A stretch of 64,000 bases of DNA from Sphaerobacter thermophilus DSM 20745 (GCF_000024985.1 NC_013524.1:868001-932000); one strand, 5' to 3'. Numbered from the stretch's first letter, positions 15,766 through 24,660 are shown. Notes: generated from the letters alone by a model not told the origin. A program made the numbers and translations.

Positions 15766-16825
15766 ACGCTTGGTGTGAGTTAGGGCGCCGTGGCTACCAG
15801 GTGATCAGGTTCGCCACCGCCAGCAGCGGCCGTTCCCGCTGCCGATTCAGCCAGCAGCAGAGATTGTGCAGCGCCACCCGGGCCGCCAGCCGCGCCTGGA
15901 AACCCGCCAGGGTGTGCGGCCGCTCGCGTGCCAGCCCGAAGGTGTGCAGCAGTCGTCCAACGACCGTCTCCACGATCTGGCGATGGCGGGCCGCCCAGCG
16001 GCGGACCGCCTTGGGCCAGCGCCGCCGACTGCCCCGCTGCGGGGTGGCCACCAGCGTCACCCCGTAGGTGGCCGCCAGGTGCGCCTCGTAGCCCTCACCT
16101 CCAAAGCCACTGTCGGCCAGGTAGATCCCGACCGGGCTGCCGACACTGGGCAGGCGGGGATCGGGGTGCGCGCGGGCAGCGATCAGGGTCTCGGCCAGGG
16201 GACGCTCGTTGGTGCTGGCCGGGGCCACGCCCCAGCCGGTGATCACCCCTTCCAGGCTGACCGCGGTCAGCACGCGGAAGCCGGCAAACCAGCCCAGGCG
16301 CAAGCTGAAGCCGATGTTGGCCTCACCGGCCAACCAGCCCCGCCCGCGGCGCTTGGCGTTGCGTACCGGGGCCGGGGCCACATCGAGGACGTCACAGGGG
16401 ACCGGTCCCCGCCCCAGCTGCTCGGCCAGATACAGCGCGAACTGAGCCAGGGCGGCCTGGTGGCGGCGCAGCAGGCGGTTGTATTGGCTGCGGTGGGGCA
16501 GGGTCGGGAAATAAGGCCGCAGGTGCCGCTCGGCGTAGCGATAGAAGTCCTGCTCACTGGAGAACCTCATCCACTGCCCGAAGATGGCCAGGGTCAAGAC
16601 CTCGCTGCGGCTCAGGGCGGGGGCGGGACCGGGGCGGCGGGGCTCCGGGGGCAGGTGGGTCTGGCAGAAGGTGTCGACCAGGACATAGACTGTAATCAGG
16701 AAGGTGTCCACATCCATCGGGTGCTCCTTTCGTGGGAGACGGATACGAGCTATCTCCCGTATGGAAGTGGGCACCTTCCTGTGTCAAGAGGGCACAGCAT
16801 GCCCCGGCTAACTCACACCAAGCGT
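15766..16825 (-). mobile_element. IS982-like insertion sequence, complete
   Basis: About 1060 bp bounded by perfect 18-bp inverted repeats ACGCTTGGTGTGAGTTAG (15766-15783 and its complement 16808-16825). A four-base direct repeat TCAA flanks it (15762-15765 and 16826-16829), consistent with target duplication. It carries one transposase gene. It abuts the left edge of a composite dispersed repeat (CCCCGGGCTCACAAC). Confidence 0.88.
15794..16717 (-). CDS. IS982-like DDE transposase
   Basis: This 307-aa transposase moves the surrounding insertion sequence. The N-terminus MDVDTFLITVYVLVDTFCQ is like IS982 family enzymes. The presumed catalytic acidic residues lie in VLDVAPAPV, YLADSGFGGEGYEAH and RQIVETVVGRLLHTFGL, matching a DDE spacing with the final Glu in the family-typical IVETV motif. 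ATG at 16717 has AAAGGAG upstream; a longer frame to 16774 lacks a ribosome site. The gene is full length with no frameshift, so the element may still be active. A TTGACA hexamer lies at the complement of 16782-16787 inside the element, but its -10 is poor. Confidence 0.87.
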   Translation of the reverse strand: MDVDTFLITVYVLVDTFCQTHLPPEPRRPGPAPALSRSEVLTLAIFGQWMRFSSEQDFYRYAERHLRPYFPTLPHRSQYNRLLRRHQAALAQFALYLAEQLGRGPVPCDVLDVAPAPVRNAKRRGRGWLAGEANIGFSLRLGWFAGFRVLTAVSLEGVITGWGVAPASTNERPLAETLIAARAHPDPRLPSVGSPVGIYLADSGFGGEGYEAHLAATYGVTLVATPQRGSRRRWPKAVRRWAARHRQIVETVVGRLLHTFGLARERPHTLAGFQARLAARVALHNLCCWLNRQRERPLLAVANLITW

Positions 16826-16830
16826 TCAAG

Positions 16831-17095
16831 GCCCCGGGCTCACAACAAAAGCCGGCTGAAGCCGGCTGGGGCAGCCCTGGGTTACATCCGGGTGACACGG
16901 TGTCTACCGGTCTGCGGGGTGCCTGGGGGTTTACCCCCGGGCTGAATACTGAATAGGGGTAAGCCCACTGAAGGGGCTGTGGCGGCGACATCCGGGTGTA
17001 TCCGGTTCGGCCTCCCACCGGGCACCGAGTCCATAGCCCGCTTTAGCGGGCTTCGTATTGTCAGCCCGGGGGTTTACCCCCGGGCACGGACCAGG
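16831..17095. repeat. Composite dispersed repeat (GGGTAAACCCCCGGG family), copy 1
   Basis: Ordered parts: CCGGGCTCACAACAAAAGCC with a GCCGGCT palindrome, CTGGGGGTTTACCCCCGGG, GTAAGCCCACTGAAGGGGCT, AGCCCGCTTTAGCGGGCTT and CGGGGGTTTACCCCCGGGCAC. The same order recurs at 33269-33520 and partly at 52409-52620. Each part is a strong palindrome. Confidence 0.85.
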
Positions 17096-17242
17096 CGCGG
17101 GGCTCCTTGCACCACCCATCCCGGCACTGCTGACAAGATGCCGGGCGAGGCTCCGTCCGACGCCAGCGCGTCCTATCAGGTGCAGGGTGTTCCCGTGCGA
17201 ACTTGCGTATTGAGAGGGGAAAGCCTCATACTAACCGATGCT

Positions 17243-18157
17243 ATGACGTGCGTGTCGGTCGTCATTGTCAATCACAACACGGCGGACCTCCTCGCTCGGT
17301 GCCTGGAGCACCTGCGCGCCAGCGTGGTCGATCGCCCGCTCGACATCTGGGTGGTGGACAATGGTTCCCGCGACGACAGCGCGGCGCTGGTCCGGGAGCG
17401 GTTCCCCGATGTCCGCCTGATCGTGTCGCCGCGAAACCTGGGCTTCGCTGGGGGCAATAACCTGGCACTGCGCCAGATCCTGGCCGAGGCGCCGCCCGGT
17501 CCCGCCCGCAGGAACCACTACGTCCTCCTCCTCAACACCGACTGCTTCGTCGAGCCCGATACCATCGCGCGGACGGCCCAGTTCCTCGACCGGCAGCCCG
17601 ACGTCGGGATTGTGGGCCCGAAGGTGCTGCTGCCCGACGGCCGCCTCGACCTCGCCTGCCGTCGCTCGTTCCCCACACCGGCGAGCGCCTTCTGGAAGCT
17701 GACCGGGCTGAGCCGGCGTTTCCCGAACTCGCCGCGCTTCGCCCGGTACAACCTCACCTACCTTGACCCCGACAAGACCTATGAGGTCGACTCGGTCATG
17801 GGCGCCTATATGATGGTGCGGCTCGCTGCGATCGACGACGCCGGGCTGCTCGACGAGCGCTTCTTCATGTATGGCGAGGATCTCGACTGGGCGTACCGTA
17901 TCAAACAGCATGGATGGCGCGTTTTCTATTATGCGGACGCCCGCGTCCTGCACGTCAAAGGTGCGACAAGTTCGCGCCAGAGCTACCGGCTGATCGTTGA
18001 GTTCTACCGGGCGATGTATCTCTTCCACCGGAAGCATTACGCGCCCGGCACCTTCGTCCTGCTGAACTGGCTGGTTACTGCGGGGATTATCGTCCGGGGC
18101 GGCTACGCGCTGTTCCGCAACCTGCTCCGCCCGGCCGGCGCCAAGCGCGTGGCCTGA
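17243..18157 (+). CDS. Family 2 glycosyltransferase (rhamnosyltransferase-like)
   Basis: This 304-aa GT-A fold enzyme transfers a sugar from a nucleotide donor during surface polysaccharide assembly. The fold opens with [22 protein letters not shown] and [11 protein letters not shown]. The metal/nucleotide acidic region is in [13 protein letters not shown], and the acceptor-side motif is [22 protein letters not shown]. The downstream part ([13 protein letters not shown] and a C-terminal hydrophobic segment) suits WbbL-like rhamnosyltransferases. The start is uncertain: no ribosome site is well spaced before ATG 17243, and GAGAGGGG lies further upstream. It leads a three-gene exopolysaccharide operon. 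Confidence 0.88.
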   Translation: MTCVSVVIVNHNTADLLARCLEHLRASVVDRPLDIWVVDNGSRDDSAALVRERFPDVRLIVSPRNLGFAGGNNLALRQILAEAPPGPARRNHYVLLLNTDCFVEPDTIARTAQFLDRQPDVGIVGPKVLLPDGRLDLACRRSFPTPASAFWKLTGLSRRFPNSPRFARYNLTYLDPDKTYEVDSVMGAYMMVRLAAIDDAGLLDERFFMYGEDLDWAYRIKQHGWRVFYYADARVLHVKGATSSRQSYRLIVEFYRAMYLFHRKHYAPGTFVLLNWLVTAGIIVRGGYALFRNLLRPAGAKRVA

Positions 18158-18168
18158 CGACGGAGGGG

Positions 18169-19689
18169 ATGGGAACCTCTGGGAGATCGGGAGTGACCAA
18201 GACGAGCCTGCCAGCCGGGATGTCGGCCACACCGGGCGCACGCGATCACGCCCTGACGCGGCGTGCCACGCTGGCCCGGCGTCGCTGGACCGAGACGCTC
18301 TTCCTCGGCACGCAGGTGGCGCTCGACGCCCTGCTGGTGGCGCTGGCCTGGTTCATCGCCTACCGAGTGCCGGTGGCGCTCCACCTGCTGCGCCTGCCGC
18401 GCGAGTTCTCGACGATGCAGGGGTTGATCGTCCTCGGCATCATCGTCGGGACGACCCTGCTGGTCTTCGCGATCGGCGGTCTGTACCGCCTCGGGCGCGG
18501 CGCATCCCGCGTGGACACGTTCTACAAGATCTGCACCCATCTCTCGCTCGCGGTGCTCCTTGCCATCGCCGCCAACGCGATCGTCCTGCATGAGAACGTT
18601 GTCCTCTCGCGGCGGGTCCTGGTGCTGGGCTGGCTCCTGGCCATCGCCATGGTCACCACCGGGCGCTTGCTCCACAGCTTCGTCGTCGGTCAGGTGCGCC
18701 TGCGCGGGGTCGCGGTCGACCGGCTGTTGATCGTCGGCACCGGGACGAACGCGCGCATCGTCCACGACAAGATCCGCAAGATGCCGGAGCTGGGCTACCA
18801 CCTGGTCGGCTTCCTGGCGCACCCGAGCGAGGGCACGCCGCCGGACACGGTCAATGGGGTGCCGGTCTACGGCACGACCGGGCGGCTGGCCGAGGTGGTG
18901 CGCCGCCACCGGATCGACGAGTTGATCTTGGCGCTTGAGGGAACACCGCACGCCGAGGCGCTCGATCTGGTCTACCAGGTGATGGACCTGCCGGTGAACA
19001 TCCGCGTCTACCCCGACCTGTTCCGGCTCATCACCAACGACGAACTCACCGTGAGCGACCTCGGCGGGCTGCCGATGGTCACCGTGCGCACCGCCGGCCT
19101 GCGCACCTGGAGCCGCATTGTCAAGCGTGCGGTCGACCTGGCCGTGAGCAGCGCCGTCCTCGTCTTCTGCTCCCCGCTCATGCTGCTGCTCGCCATCCTG
19201 ATCAAGCTCGACTCTCCCGGCCCGGTCTTCTTCGTCCAGGAACGGGTGGGGCACGACGGGGTCCCGTTCAACCTGCTCAAGTTCCGCTCGATGCCGGTGG
19301 ACGCCGAGAAGGAGACCGGACCGGTCTGGGCCACGCCCGACGACCCGCGCCCGACCCGGATCGGCCGCTTCATGCGGCGCTACTCGTTGGACGAGCTGCC
19401 GCAGTTCATCAACGTCTTCCTCGGTGAGATGAGCGTCGTCGGCCCGCGCCCGGAGCGACCCCACTTCGTCGAGCAGTTCCGCCAGACAATCCCCTACTAC
19501 ATGGCGCGCCACCGGGAGAAGTCAGGCATCACCGGCTGGGCTCAGGTCAACGGCCTGCGCGGCGACACCTCGATCCAGGAGCGGACCCAGTACGATCTGT
19601 ACTACGTCGAGAACTGGTCGCTGCTCTTCGACATCAAGATCATGATCAAGACCCTCGCCCGCATCATCAACGACGAGAACGCGTACTAG
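18169..19689 (+). CDS. Polyprenyl-phosphate sugar phosphotransferase (WcaJ/WbaP-like)
   Basis: This 506-aa membrane enzyme starts exopolysaccharide repeat-unit synthesis by moving a sugar-1-phosphate onto undecaprenyl phosphate. Residues ~35-170 hold four or five membrane helices. A Rossmann-like middle domain follows (VDRLLIVGTGTNARIVHDKI). The catalytic bacterial sugar transferase domain is C-terminal: KRAVDLAVSSAVLVFCSPLMLLLAILIKLDSPGPVFFVQERVG, FNLLKFRSM, RRYSLDELPQFINVFLGEMSVVGPRPERP and the ending GITGWAQVNGLRGDTS. The ATG is preceded by GGAGGGG. It lies 11 bases after the glycosyltransferase gene. Confidence 0.94.
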   Translation: MGTSGRSGVTKTSLPAGMSATPGARDHALTRRATLARRRWTETLFLGTQVALDALLVALAWFIAYRVPVALHLLRLPREFSTMQGLIVLGIIVGTTLLVFAIGGLYRLGRGASRVDTFYKICTHLSLAVLLAIAANAIVLHENVVLSRRVLVLGWLLAIAMVTTGRLLHSFVVGQVRLRGVAVDRLLIVGTGTNARIVHDKIRKMPELGYHLVGFLAHPSEGTPPDTVNGVPVYGTTGRLAEVVRRHRIDELILALEGTPHAEALDLVYQVMDLPVNIRVYPDLFRLITNDELTVSDLGGLPMVTVRTAGLRTWSRIVKRAVDLAVSSAVLVFCSPLMLLLAILIKLDSPGPVFFVQERVGHDGVPFNLLKFRSMPVDAEKETGPVWATPDDPRPTRIGRFMRRYSLDELPQFINVFLGEMSVVGPRPERPHFVEQFRQTIPYYMARHREKSGITGWAQVNGLRGDTSIQERTQYDLYYVENWSLLFDIKIMIKTLARIINDENAY

Positions 19690-19713
19690 CCGGCCGGGAA
19701 GGATGGGAAAGCC

Positions 19714-20598
19714 ATGCGAGTGCTGGTGACCGGTGGCGGAGGATTCATCGGCAGCCATCTGGTCGATGCCCTCCTCGCCCGCGGCGATGAGCCTGTCGTG
19801 CTGGACGACTGGTCCGGGGGCAGCCGTGACAACCTGCCGCCCGGCGTCGAGACCCTGGACATGGATGTCGCCGACCCCCGCACTGTCTCCGCCATTGCCG
19901 CGCTCCGCCCCGACGGCATCATCCACGGTGCGGCGCAGGTGAGCGTTCCCCGCTCGATGGCCGACCCGGACCGCGACCGCGCGGTCAACGTCGTCGGCAC
20001 GGCGCACGTGCTGGCGGGCGCGCGGGAGGCGGGCTCACCGCGGGTGGTCTTCCTCTCCACCGGCGGCGGCATCTACGGGGAGAGCGACGGCGCCGACGAG
20101 ATGACCCTGCCCCAACCCAAGAGCTACTACAGCGCGCACAAGTACCTGGCCGAGCGATACCTGGAGTACTCCGGCCTCCCCTACGCCATCGCCCGGCTGG
20201 CCAACGTCTATGGCCCACGCCAGCGGTCGGACCTGGAGGGCGGCGTGGTGGCGATCTTCACCGAGCGCCTGAGCGCCGGCCAGCCGATCACGATCTACGG
20301 CAGCGGAGAGCAGTACCGCGACTTCGTCTACGTGGCCGATGTGGTCGATGCGGTGCTCACGATGCTCGACAGTTCGGTCGATGGCATGTGGAACGTCGCG
20401 ACCGGGGAGGCGACAACCGTGAACGCGCTGCTGGCCGCCCTCCAGGAGCGGCTCGGCTCGGCCTCGGCCATCGTCCACGAACCGCCCCGACCGGGCGACG
20501 TCTTCGCCTCGCGCCTGAGCATCGACCGCATCAAGGCCGACCTCGGCTGGTCCCCCCGCTACGACCTCGCCGCCGGCCTCGATGCGATGTTGAAGTGA
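19714..20598 (+). CDS. NAD-dependent sugar epimerase/dehydratase (GalE-like)
   Basis: This 294-aa extended short-chain dehydrogenase probably interconverts UDP-hexoses for the polysaccharide operon. The NAD-binding site is VTGGGGFIGSHLVDALL at the N-terminus. The catalytic Ser/Thr region is VFLSTGGGIYGE and the YxxxK motif is YYSAHKYLAERYLEY. The C-terminal substrate domain follows (YGPRQRSDLEGGVVAIF, GSGEQYRDFVYVADVVDAV). The start is 24 bases after the sugar transferase stop. Substrate (glucose/galactose versus glucuronate epimerisation) cannot be told from sequence alone. Confidence 0.92.
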   Translation: MRVLVTGGGGFIGSHLVDALLARGDEPVVLDDWSGGSRDNLPPGVETLDMDVADPRTVSAIAALRPDGIIHGAAQVSVPRSMADPDRDRAVNVVGTAHVLAGAREAGSPRVVFLSTGGGIYGESDGADEMTLPQPKSYYSAHKYLAERYLEYSGLPYAIARLANVYGPRQRSDLEGGVVAIFTERLSAGQPITIYGSGEQYRDFVYVADVVDAVLTMLDSSVDGMWNVATGEATTVNALLAALQERLGSASAIVHEPPRPGDVFASRLSIDRIKADLGWSPRYDLAAGLDAMLK

Positions 20599-20690
20599 TG
20601 CGTGATGCGTGTTGCGTGTTGCGTGTTCCGTATCACTCCCCTCTCCCCTGGTGGGCTCCGTCCGAGAGGGGGCGGGGGTGAGGGGGACGT
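20598..20690. repeat. Mixed repeat: GCGTGTTGCGTG unit joined to CCCTCTCCC copy C
   Basis: TGATGCGTGATGCGTGTTGC and GCGTGTTCCGT (20598-20633) match the cluster at 8084-8265. They run directly into CCCCTCTCCCCTGG and GAGAGGGGGCGGGGGTGAG (20636-20687). It lies between convergent genes. Confidence 0.8.
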
Positions 20691-20711
20691 ATGACGCATC
20701 ACGCACGACTC

Positions 20712-21668
20712 TCATCCCCCGGACCGGGTCAACCGATCGAGCGGCGGCAGCGCCTGCTCGATCTCGGCCCGTCGGGACTCGTACCAGGGCGGCAGCTTCA
20801 GGCTCGTGCCCAACTCCTCCACCGGCTCGTCGACGGTGAAGCCGGGCCCGTCGGTGGCGATTTCGAACAACACCCCGCCCGGCTCGCGGAAGTAGATCGA
20901 CCGGAAGTACTGCCGGTCGCGCACCGGTGTCACGTGGAAACCGGCCTCTATGAGCCGCTCCCGCCAGGCGCTTTGCGTCGCGTCGTTGGGCGTGCGCCAG
21001 GCGATGTGGTGTACCGTGCCCGCGCCCTCTTCCCCGCGGGGTGCTGAGGGCGGGCTGGCGACATCGATCACCGCCCGACTCGGGCCCTCGCCTACTTCGA
21101 AGCGCAGCCGATCGTTCTCCTCCGACACCAGCCGGAATTCCATCAGGTCGGTGAGGAGTCTTGCCGTCGGCTCCAGCGTCGTCACCCAGATGGTCGCGCC
21201 GTGGAAGCCGCGGATGGCGTGCTCGGCCGGCACCGGCCCGCCTGCCCAGACGCGCTGTGCCGGGCCGTCGTCCCGCGTAATCAGCTCGTACTGCAGCCCG
21301 TCGTGGTCGGCGAAGGCGATTACCTCCTCGTCAAGCCGTGCCGCCGGGCGCTCGACGGTCACGCCGTGGCTGGTGAGCCGATCCACCCAGTAGCCGGTCG
21401 AACCCGAGGGGATGGCGAAGGCGGTCACCACTACCTGCCCAGTGCCTGGCGGGCGCCGGGAGAGGTGCGGCCAGGGGAAGATCGTCAGGATCGTGCCCGG
21501 TGTCCCCACCTCGTCGCCATAGTAGAAGTGGTACGTGCCCGGCACGTCGAAGTTGACCGTGACCTTGATCAGGCGCAGCCCGAGCACGTCGGTGTAGAAG
21601 TCCAGGTTCCGCTGGGGGTCGGAGGAGATCGATGTGATGTGGTGAATGCCGGGGATGGTGTCGGCCAT
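20712..21668 (-). CDS. Ring-cleaving dioxygenase of the glyoxalase/VOC superfamily (MhqO-like)
   Basis: This 318-aa protein has two vicinal-oxygen-chelate modules. The first starts IPGIHHITSISSDPQRNLDFYTDVLGLRLIKVTVNFD, the second IRGFHGATIWVTTLEPTARLLTDLMEF. Candidate metal ligands are His in GIHHIT, His in VHHIAWRT and Glu in REPGGVLFEIATD, as in hydroquinone-type dioxygenases. Members such as MhqO and MhqA detoxify or degrade hydroquinones using Fe2+. ATG at 21668 has GGAGGGAG upstream. It is a single gene; substrate is inferred from family only. Confidence 0.88.
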   Translation of the reverse strand: MADTIPGIHHITSISSDPQRNLDFYTDVLGLRLIKVTVNFDVPGTYHFYYGDEVGTPGTILTIFPWPHLSRRPPGTGQVVVTAFAIPSGSTGYWVDRLTSHGVTVERPAARLDEEVIAFADHDGLQYELITRDDGPAQRVWAGGPVPAEHAIRGFHGATIWVTTLEPTARLLTDLMEFRLVSEENDRLRFEVGEGPSRAVIDVASPPSAPRGEEGAGTVHHIAWRTPNDATQSAWRERLIEAGFHVTPVRDRQYFRSIYFREPGGVLFEIATDGPGFTVDEPVEELGTSLKLPPWYESRRAEIEQALPPLDRLTRSGG

Positions 21669-21738
21669 GTCCGCTCGCTCCCTCCATACACTGCACGATG
21701 TTCGGGGTGTCATCGGAACTCCCCCGTATCATACGCGC

Positions 21739-21768
21739 AGCGCCGGGGCCACGGTATGCCCCGGCGCT
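21739..21768 (-). terminator. Strong GC hairpin after the protease operon
   Basis: AGCGCCGGGGC and GCCCCGGCGCT pair perfectly (11 bp) around an 8-base loop, 36 bases past the protease stop. There is no T-run. It separates the protease operon from the downstream dioxygenase gene. Confidence 0.5.
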
Positions 21769-21803
21769 ACAGTCTTCGGGGAGGGATGGAGAGCGGGATG
21801 CGC

Positions 21804-22721
21804 CTAGGCGGCGCTGCGGGCGGGCGGTGCGTCAGCTTGCGGCGCACGGTGCGCGGGCGCGACCCGCAGTCGGTGCCCCTGGCCGCCGCGGAGGATCACC
21901 AGATCAAGGTCGCCTCCGGCCGGGGTGCGCGCCAGCGCCTCCAGCAGGTGCCGCGGGTGGCGCACCGGCTCCTCCGCGATCGCGACGATCACATCGCCTG
22001 GCAGCAGCCCGGCCGTCTCGGCCGGCCCGCCGCGCTCGACGGCGGTAATCATCAACCCAGCCGCGACGCCGACCCGGCGCCGCAGGGCAGGCGGGAGCAC
22101 CACCGGCAGTGCCGTGATCCCCAGCCATGGGGTCGGCTCGCCGATGTGTTCGACGAAGTCGGCCACCACGTGGCTGGGCACCGCCAGCGCCACCCCCGGT
22201 GAGGCGACCATCGCGTTGATCCCGACCACCCGCCCGGCGGCGTCCACCATCGGCCCGCCGGAGTTCCCGGGTGCCAGCGCCAGATCGGCGCGGATCAACT
22301 CGCGCTCGTCATCGTCGGAGGGCAGCGCACTCACGATGCCGAGGGTCAGCGCGTGGCTGAGCCCCATTGGGTGCCCCATTGCCAGCACGATCTGGCCGGG
22401 ACGCAGGGTGCGGGAGTCGCCCACCTCGGCGGGCGCCAACCCTTCGCGCGGGACGCGGAGCGCGGCCAGGTCGTTGAGCCGGTCCCGCCCGACGACCCGC
22501 GCCAGCACGACGTCCTGGCTCCCGAGCCGCACGCGCGCCCGCTCCCCCGGCACGACATGGTCGTTGGTGATGATCAGGCCGTCGTCCGACCAGATGACGC
22601 CCGCCCCGGCGCCGCCGCTTCCGTTCTCGATGGTGACGACACTCGGCCGCAGGCGCTCGGCGACGGCCGTCACCGCCGCCCCGAGCGGTGCCAGCCGCCC
22701 TTGTGTGCTCAAACCGGTCAT
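21804..22721 (-). CDS. S1C trypsin-like serine protease with PDZ domain, apparently cytoplasmic
   Basis: This 305-aa HtrA/DegP-like protease has a chymotrypsin fold in residues ~15-190. The catalytic triad is visible: His in IITNDHVVPGE, Asp in RDRLNDLAALRV and Ser in LALAPGNSGGPMVD. A PDZ domain follows (about 195-285: WLGITALPV, GLMITAVERGGPAETAGLLPGDVIVAIAEEPV). Unlike usual HtrA proteins there is no signal peptide or membrane anchor. It starts 11 bases after the stop of a paralogous protease gene and the two form an operon. Confidence 0.9.
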   Translation of the reverse strand: MTGLSTQGRLAPLGAAVTAVAERLRPSVVTIENGSGGAGAGVIWSDDGLIITNDHVVPGERARVRLGSQDVVLARVVGRDRLNDLAALRVPREGLAPAEVGDSRTLRPGQIVLAMGHPMGLSHALTLGIVSALPSDDDERELIRADLALAPGNSGGPMVDAAGRVVGINAMVASPGVALAVPSHVVADFVEHIGEPTPWLGITALPVVLPPALRRRVGVAAGLMITAVERGGPAETAGLLPGDVIVAIAEEPVRHPRHLLEALARTPAGGDLDLVILRGGQGHRLRVAPAHRAPQADAPPARSAA

Positions 22722-22732
22722 GGACTTACTCC

Positions 22733-23653
22733 CTACCGCTCGCCGACCGTCACCGTGGTGTCGGCGATCGCGCCGCCGCGGACGACCCGCACCGGCTGCT
22801 GCGTGCCGGCGCTGCCCGGGCCGAGCAGTGCCTGGAGCGACTGCGGGTCGGTCGTCGGCTGCCCGCCGAAGGCGATCACGATATCGCCCAACAGCAGCCC
22901 ACCCCGCTCGGCCGGGCTGTCCGGCTCCACGCCGACGATCAGCAGCCCCGACTCCTGCGTCAGACCCAACTGGGACCGCAGCGCCTGGGGCAGTGCCACC
23001 GGCTGCGTCGCGATGCCCAGGTAGCCGCGTGTGACCTTACCCTTCGACACCAGCGCCTCGACCACCCGCTCCACCATCGCGGCCGGCAGCGTCACCGACA
23101 GGCCGCGCGAGAGGAACGACGTGTTCATGCCGATCAGTCGGCCCTCGGTGTCGATCAGCGGCCCACCGGAGAAGCCGGGGTAGAGGGTGGCGTCGGAGCG
23201 GATCGCGTGGTCGATCGTGCCGCCGCGCCAGGTGCGCCACGGGCCGGACACCGCCCCGATCACGCCCAGGGTGGCCATCGGCTCACTCCCACGCGGTCGG
23301 CCCAGTGCCAGCACCAGATGGCCCAGGCGGGCCTCGACCGGCGAGATGGTTGCCGCCGTCAACCCGTCGGCATCCACCCGCAGCACCGCGATGTCGGTCC
23401 CGGGATCCCGGCCGACGATGCGCGCCGGCAGATCTCGGCCGTCCGGCAGGCCGACGGTGATATCGTCCTCCCGCTCGAGGACGTGGTCAGCCGTGACGAT
23501 CAGCCCATCGGCGCGCCAGATGATGCCGGTGGCGCCTATCCGTCGCCGAGCATCGATCCGCACGATCGACCGCGCGCCGGCAGCGACCGCGTTGGCGAGA
23601 CTGTCGGAGAGTTCGGTCAAGAGGTTCGTGCTCCCTGTGTTCCCAATGCTCAT
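22733..23653 (-). CDS. S1C trypsin-like serine protease with PDZ domain, paralog
   Basis: This 306-aa protease is built like its downstream neighbour. Triad candidates are His in IVTADHVLERE, Asp in RDPGTDIAVLRVD and Ser in LYPGFSGGPLID, where the usual GNSGGP has Phe in place of Asn. A PDZ domain occupies about 205-300 (YLGIATQPVALPQALRSQL, GVEPDSPAERGGLLLGDIVIAFGG). There is no signal peptide. AAAGGAG precedes the ATG. Tandem duplication is the likely origin; the altered Asn could change activity or oxyanion geometry. Confidence 0.89.
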   Translation of the reverse strand: MSIGNTGSTNLLTELSDSLANAVAAGARSIVRIDARRRIGATGIIWRADGLIVTADHVLEREDDITVGLPDGRDLPARIVGRDPGTDIAVLRVDADGLTAATISPVEARLGHLVLALGRPRGSEPMATLGVIGAVSGPWRTWRGGTIDHAIRSDATLYPGFSGGPLIDTEGRLIGMNTSFLSRGLSVTLPAAMVERVVEALVSKGKVTRGYLGIATQPVALPQALRSQLGLTQESGLLIVGVEPDSPAERGGLLLGDIVIAFGGQPTTDPQSLQALLGPGSAGTQQPVRVVRGGAIADTTVTVGER

Positions 23654-23878
23654 GAGGGGACTCCTTTCTACGCCCTAGCATAGGTGCGGGCGCGCCGGCG
23701 CGAATCCCCCGATCCGGCAGCGGCGTACCTACCCGAATGGGGAGGTAGGGCGACCGACCTCGTCATCTCGGCGGCAGAGGAGGAATCAGTCGCTCGGGTG
23801 AGGGCTGGGCTTGTCCCCGCCCGCGTAGCCGCTATCGCGCACCGGGCTGCCTCGATTCCCACCCATGCCACCGTTTAT

Positions 23879-23957
23879 GTCATCCTGGGCGGAGCGAACG
23901 ATCTCCAGGCTGCGGCGGTCGCTTCGACGAGAGATCCTTCGCTCCGCTCAGCATGAC
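23879..23957. repeat. Dispersed inverted repeat (GTCATYCTGAGCGNAGCGAA family), copy 1
   Basis: Left arm 23879-23905 (GTCATCCTGGGCGGAGCGAA...) and right arm 23931-23957 (...TTCGCTCCGCTCAGCATGAC) are near-perfect complements. The element matches 44191-44268. The whole 377-base gap 23654-24030 otherwise shows no gene. Confidence 0.8.
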
Positions 23958-24030
23958 AGCGGGGGATTGCGATGAACGGTGGAGATGCGAGGCCGAGCCA
24001 GAGCGGGCATCCGGATTAGGTCGCACTCCC

Positions 24031-24660
24031 TCACAGCACGATCAATCCGGCCCGTGCGGCGCGGGCCAGGGCTTCGGCGCGGCTCGAAGCGCCGAGCTTG
24101 TCGAGGATCGAGCCGACGTGGAACTTGACCGTGTGCTCGCTGATCCCGAGCTCAAGAGCGATCGACTTGTTGGGCAAGCCCTGTGCGATGAGTTGGAGGA
24201 TCTCGCGCTCTCGCGGCGTGAGTGGCTCGCCGGCGTCGGGGGATGCCCGCGGCGCTGCGTCGGTCGTCAGGAAGGGAACGGCACGCGGGTCCAGCACCGT
24301 GAGGCCCTGCCCGGCCGCCCGCAGTGCCGCTACGATCTCGTCCGGGTCGGCGTCACGGAGGAGCAGCCCGGCGACCCCGGCGCGCAGTGCCTCGGGCGCC
24401 AGTTCGGGCGTGTCGACCAGGAGGAGAACCGGCGGGGCCCCGCTCTCCCCGGCCAGCCGGGCCAGGTCGTCCAGCCACTCCTCTACATCGTCGCCTGGCG
24501 CAAGGAGGATCACATCCGGCGCGGCCGGCTCCATCTCAGCCACCGCGGTGGCCACGTCCTCCACCGTCGCGGCCACGGCAATCTCCGGCGTCTCAGCCAG
24601 GAGTGCCGCCAGTCCGGCACGAGTCATGGGATACGCTGCGGCGACGAGGACGCGAAGCAT
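24031..24660 (-). CDS. LuxR-type response regulator with degenerate receiver
   Basis: This 209-aa protein has NarL/FixJ layout: receiver-like domain (1-120) and a LuxR helix-turn-helix (about 145-205: LTPREREILQLIAQGLPNKSIALELGISEHTVKFHVGSILDKLG). The receiver lacks the phosphorylation residues. The usual N-terminal acidic pair is AA (RVLVAAAYP) and the phospho-acceptor strand reads DVILLAPGDD, with Ala where Asp is expected. It is therefore probably phosphorylation-independent, an atypical response regulator. No histidine kinase is adjacent. The DNA-binding half looks fully functional. Confidence 0.88.
   Translation of the reverse strand: MLRVLVAAAYPMTRAGLAALLAETPEIAVAATVEDVATAVAEMEPAAPDVILLAPGDDVEEWLDDLARLAGESGAPPVLLLVDTPELAPEALRAGVAGLLLRDADPDEIVAALRAAGQGLTVLDPRAVPFLTTDAAPRASPDAGEPLTPREREILQLIAQGLPNKSIALELGISEHTVKFHVGSILDKLGASSRAEALARAARAGLIVL

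Noticed and set aside
23684-23956. 90-codon plus-strand frame before the atypical response regulator
   Set aside because: It runs through a dispersed inverted repeat, has no ribosome site and no recognisable family.
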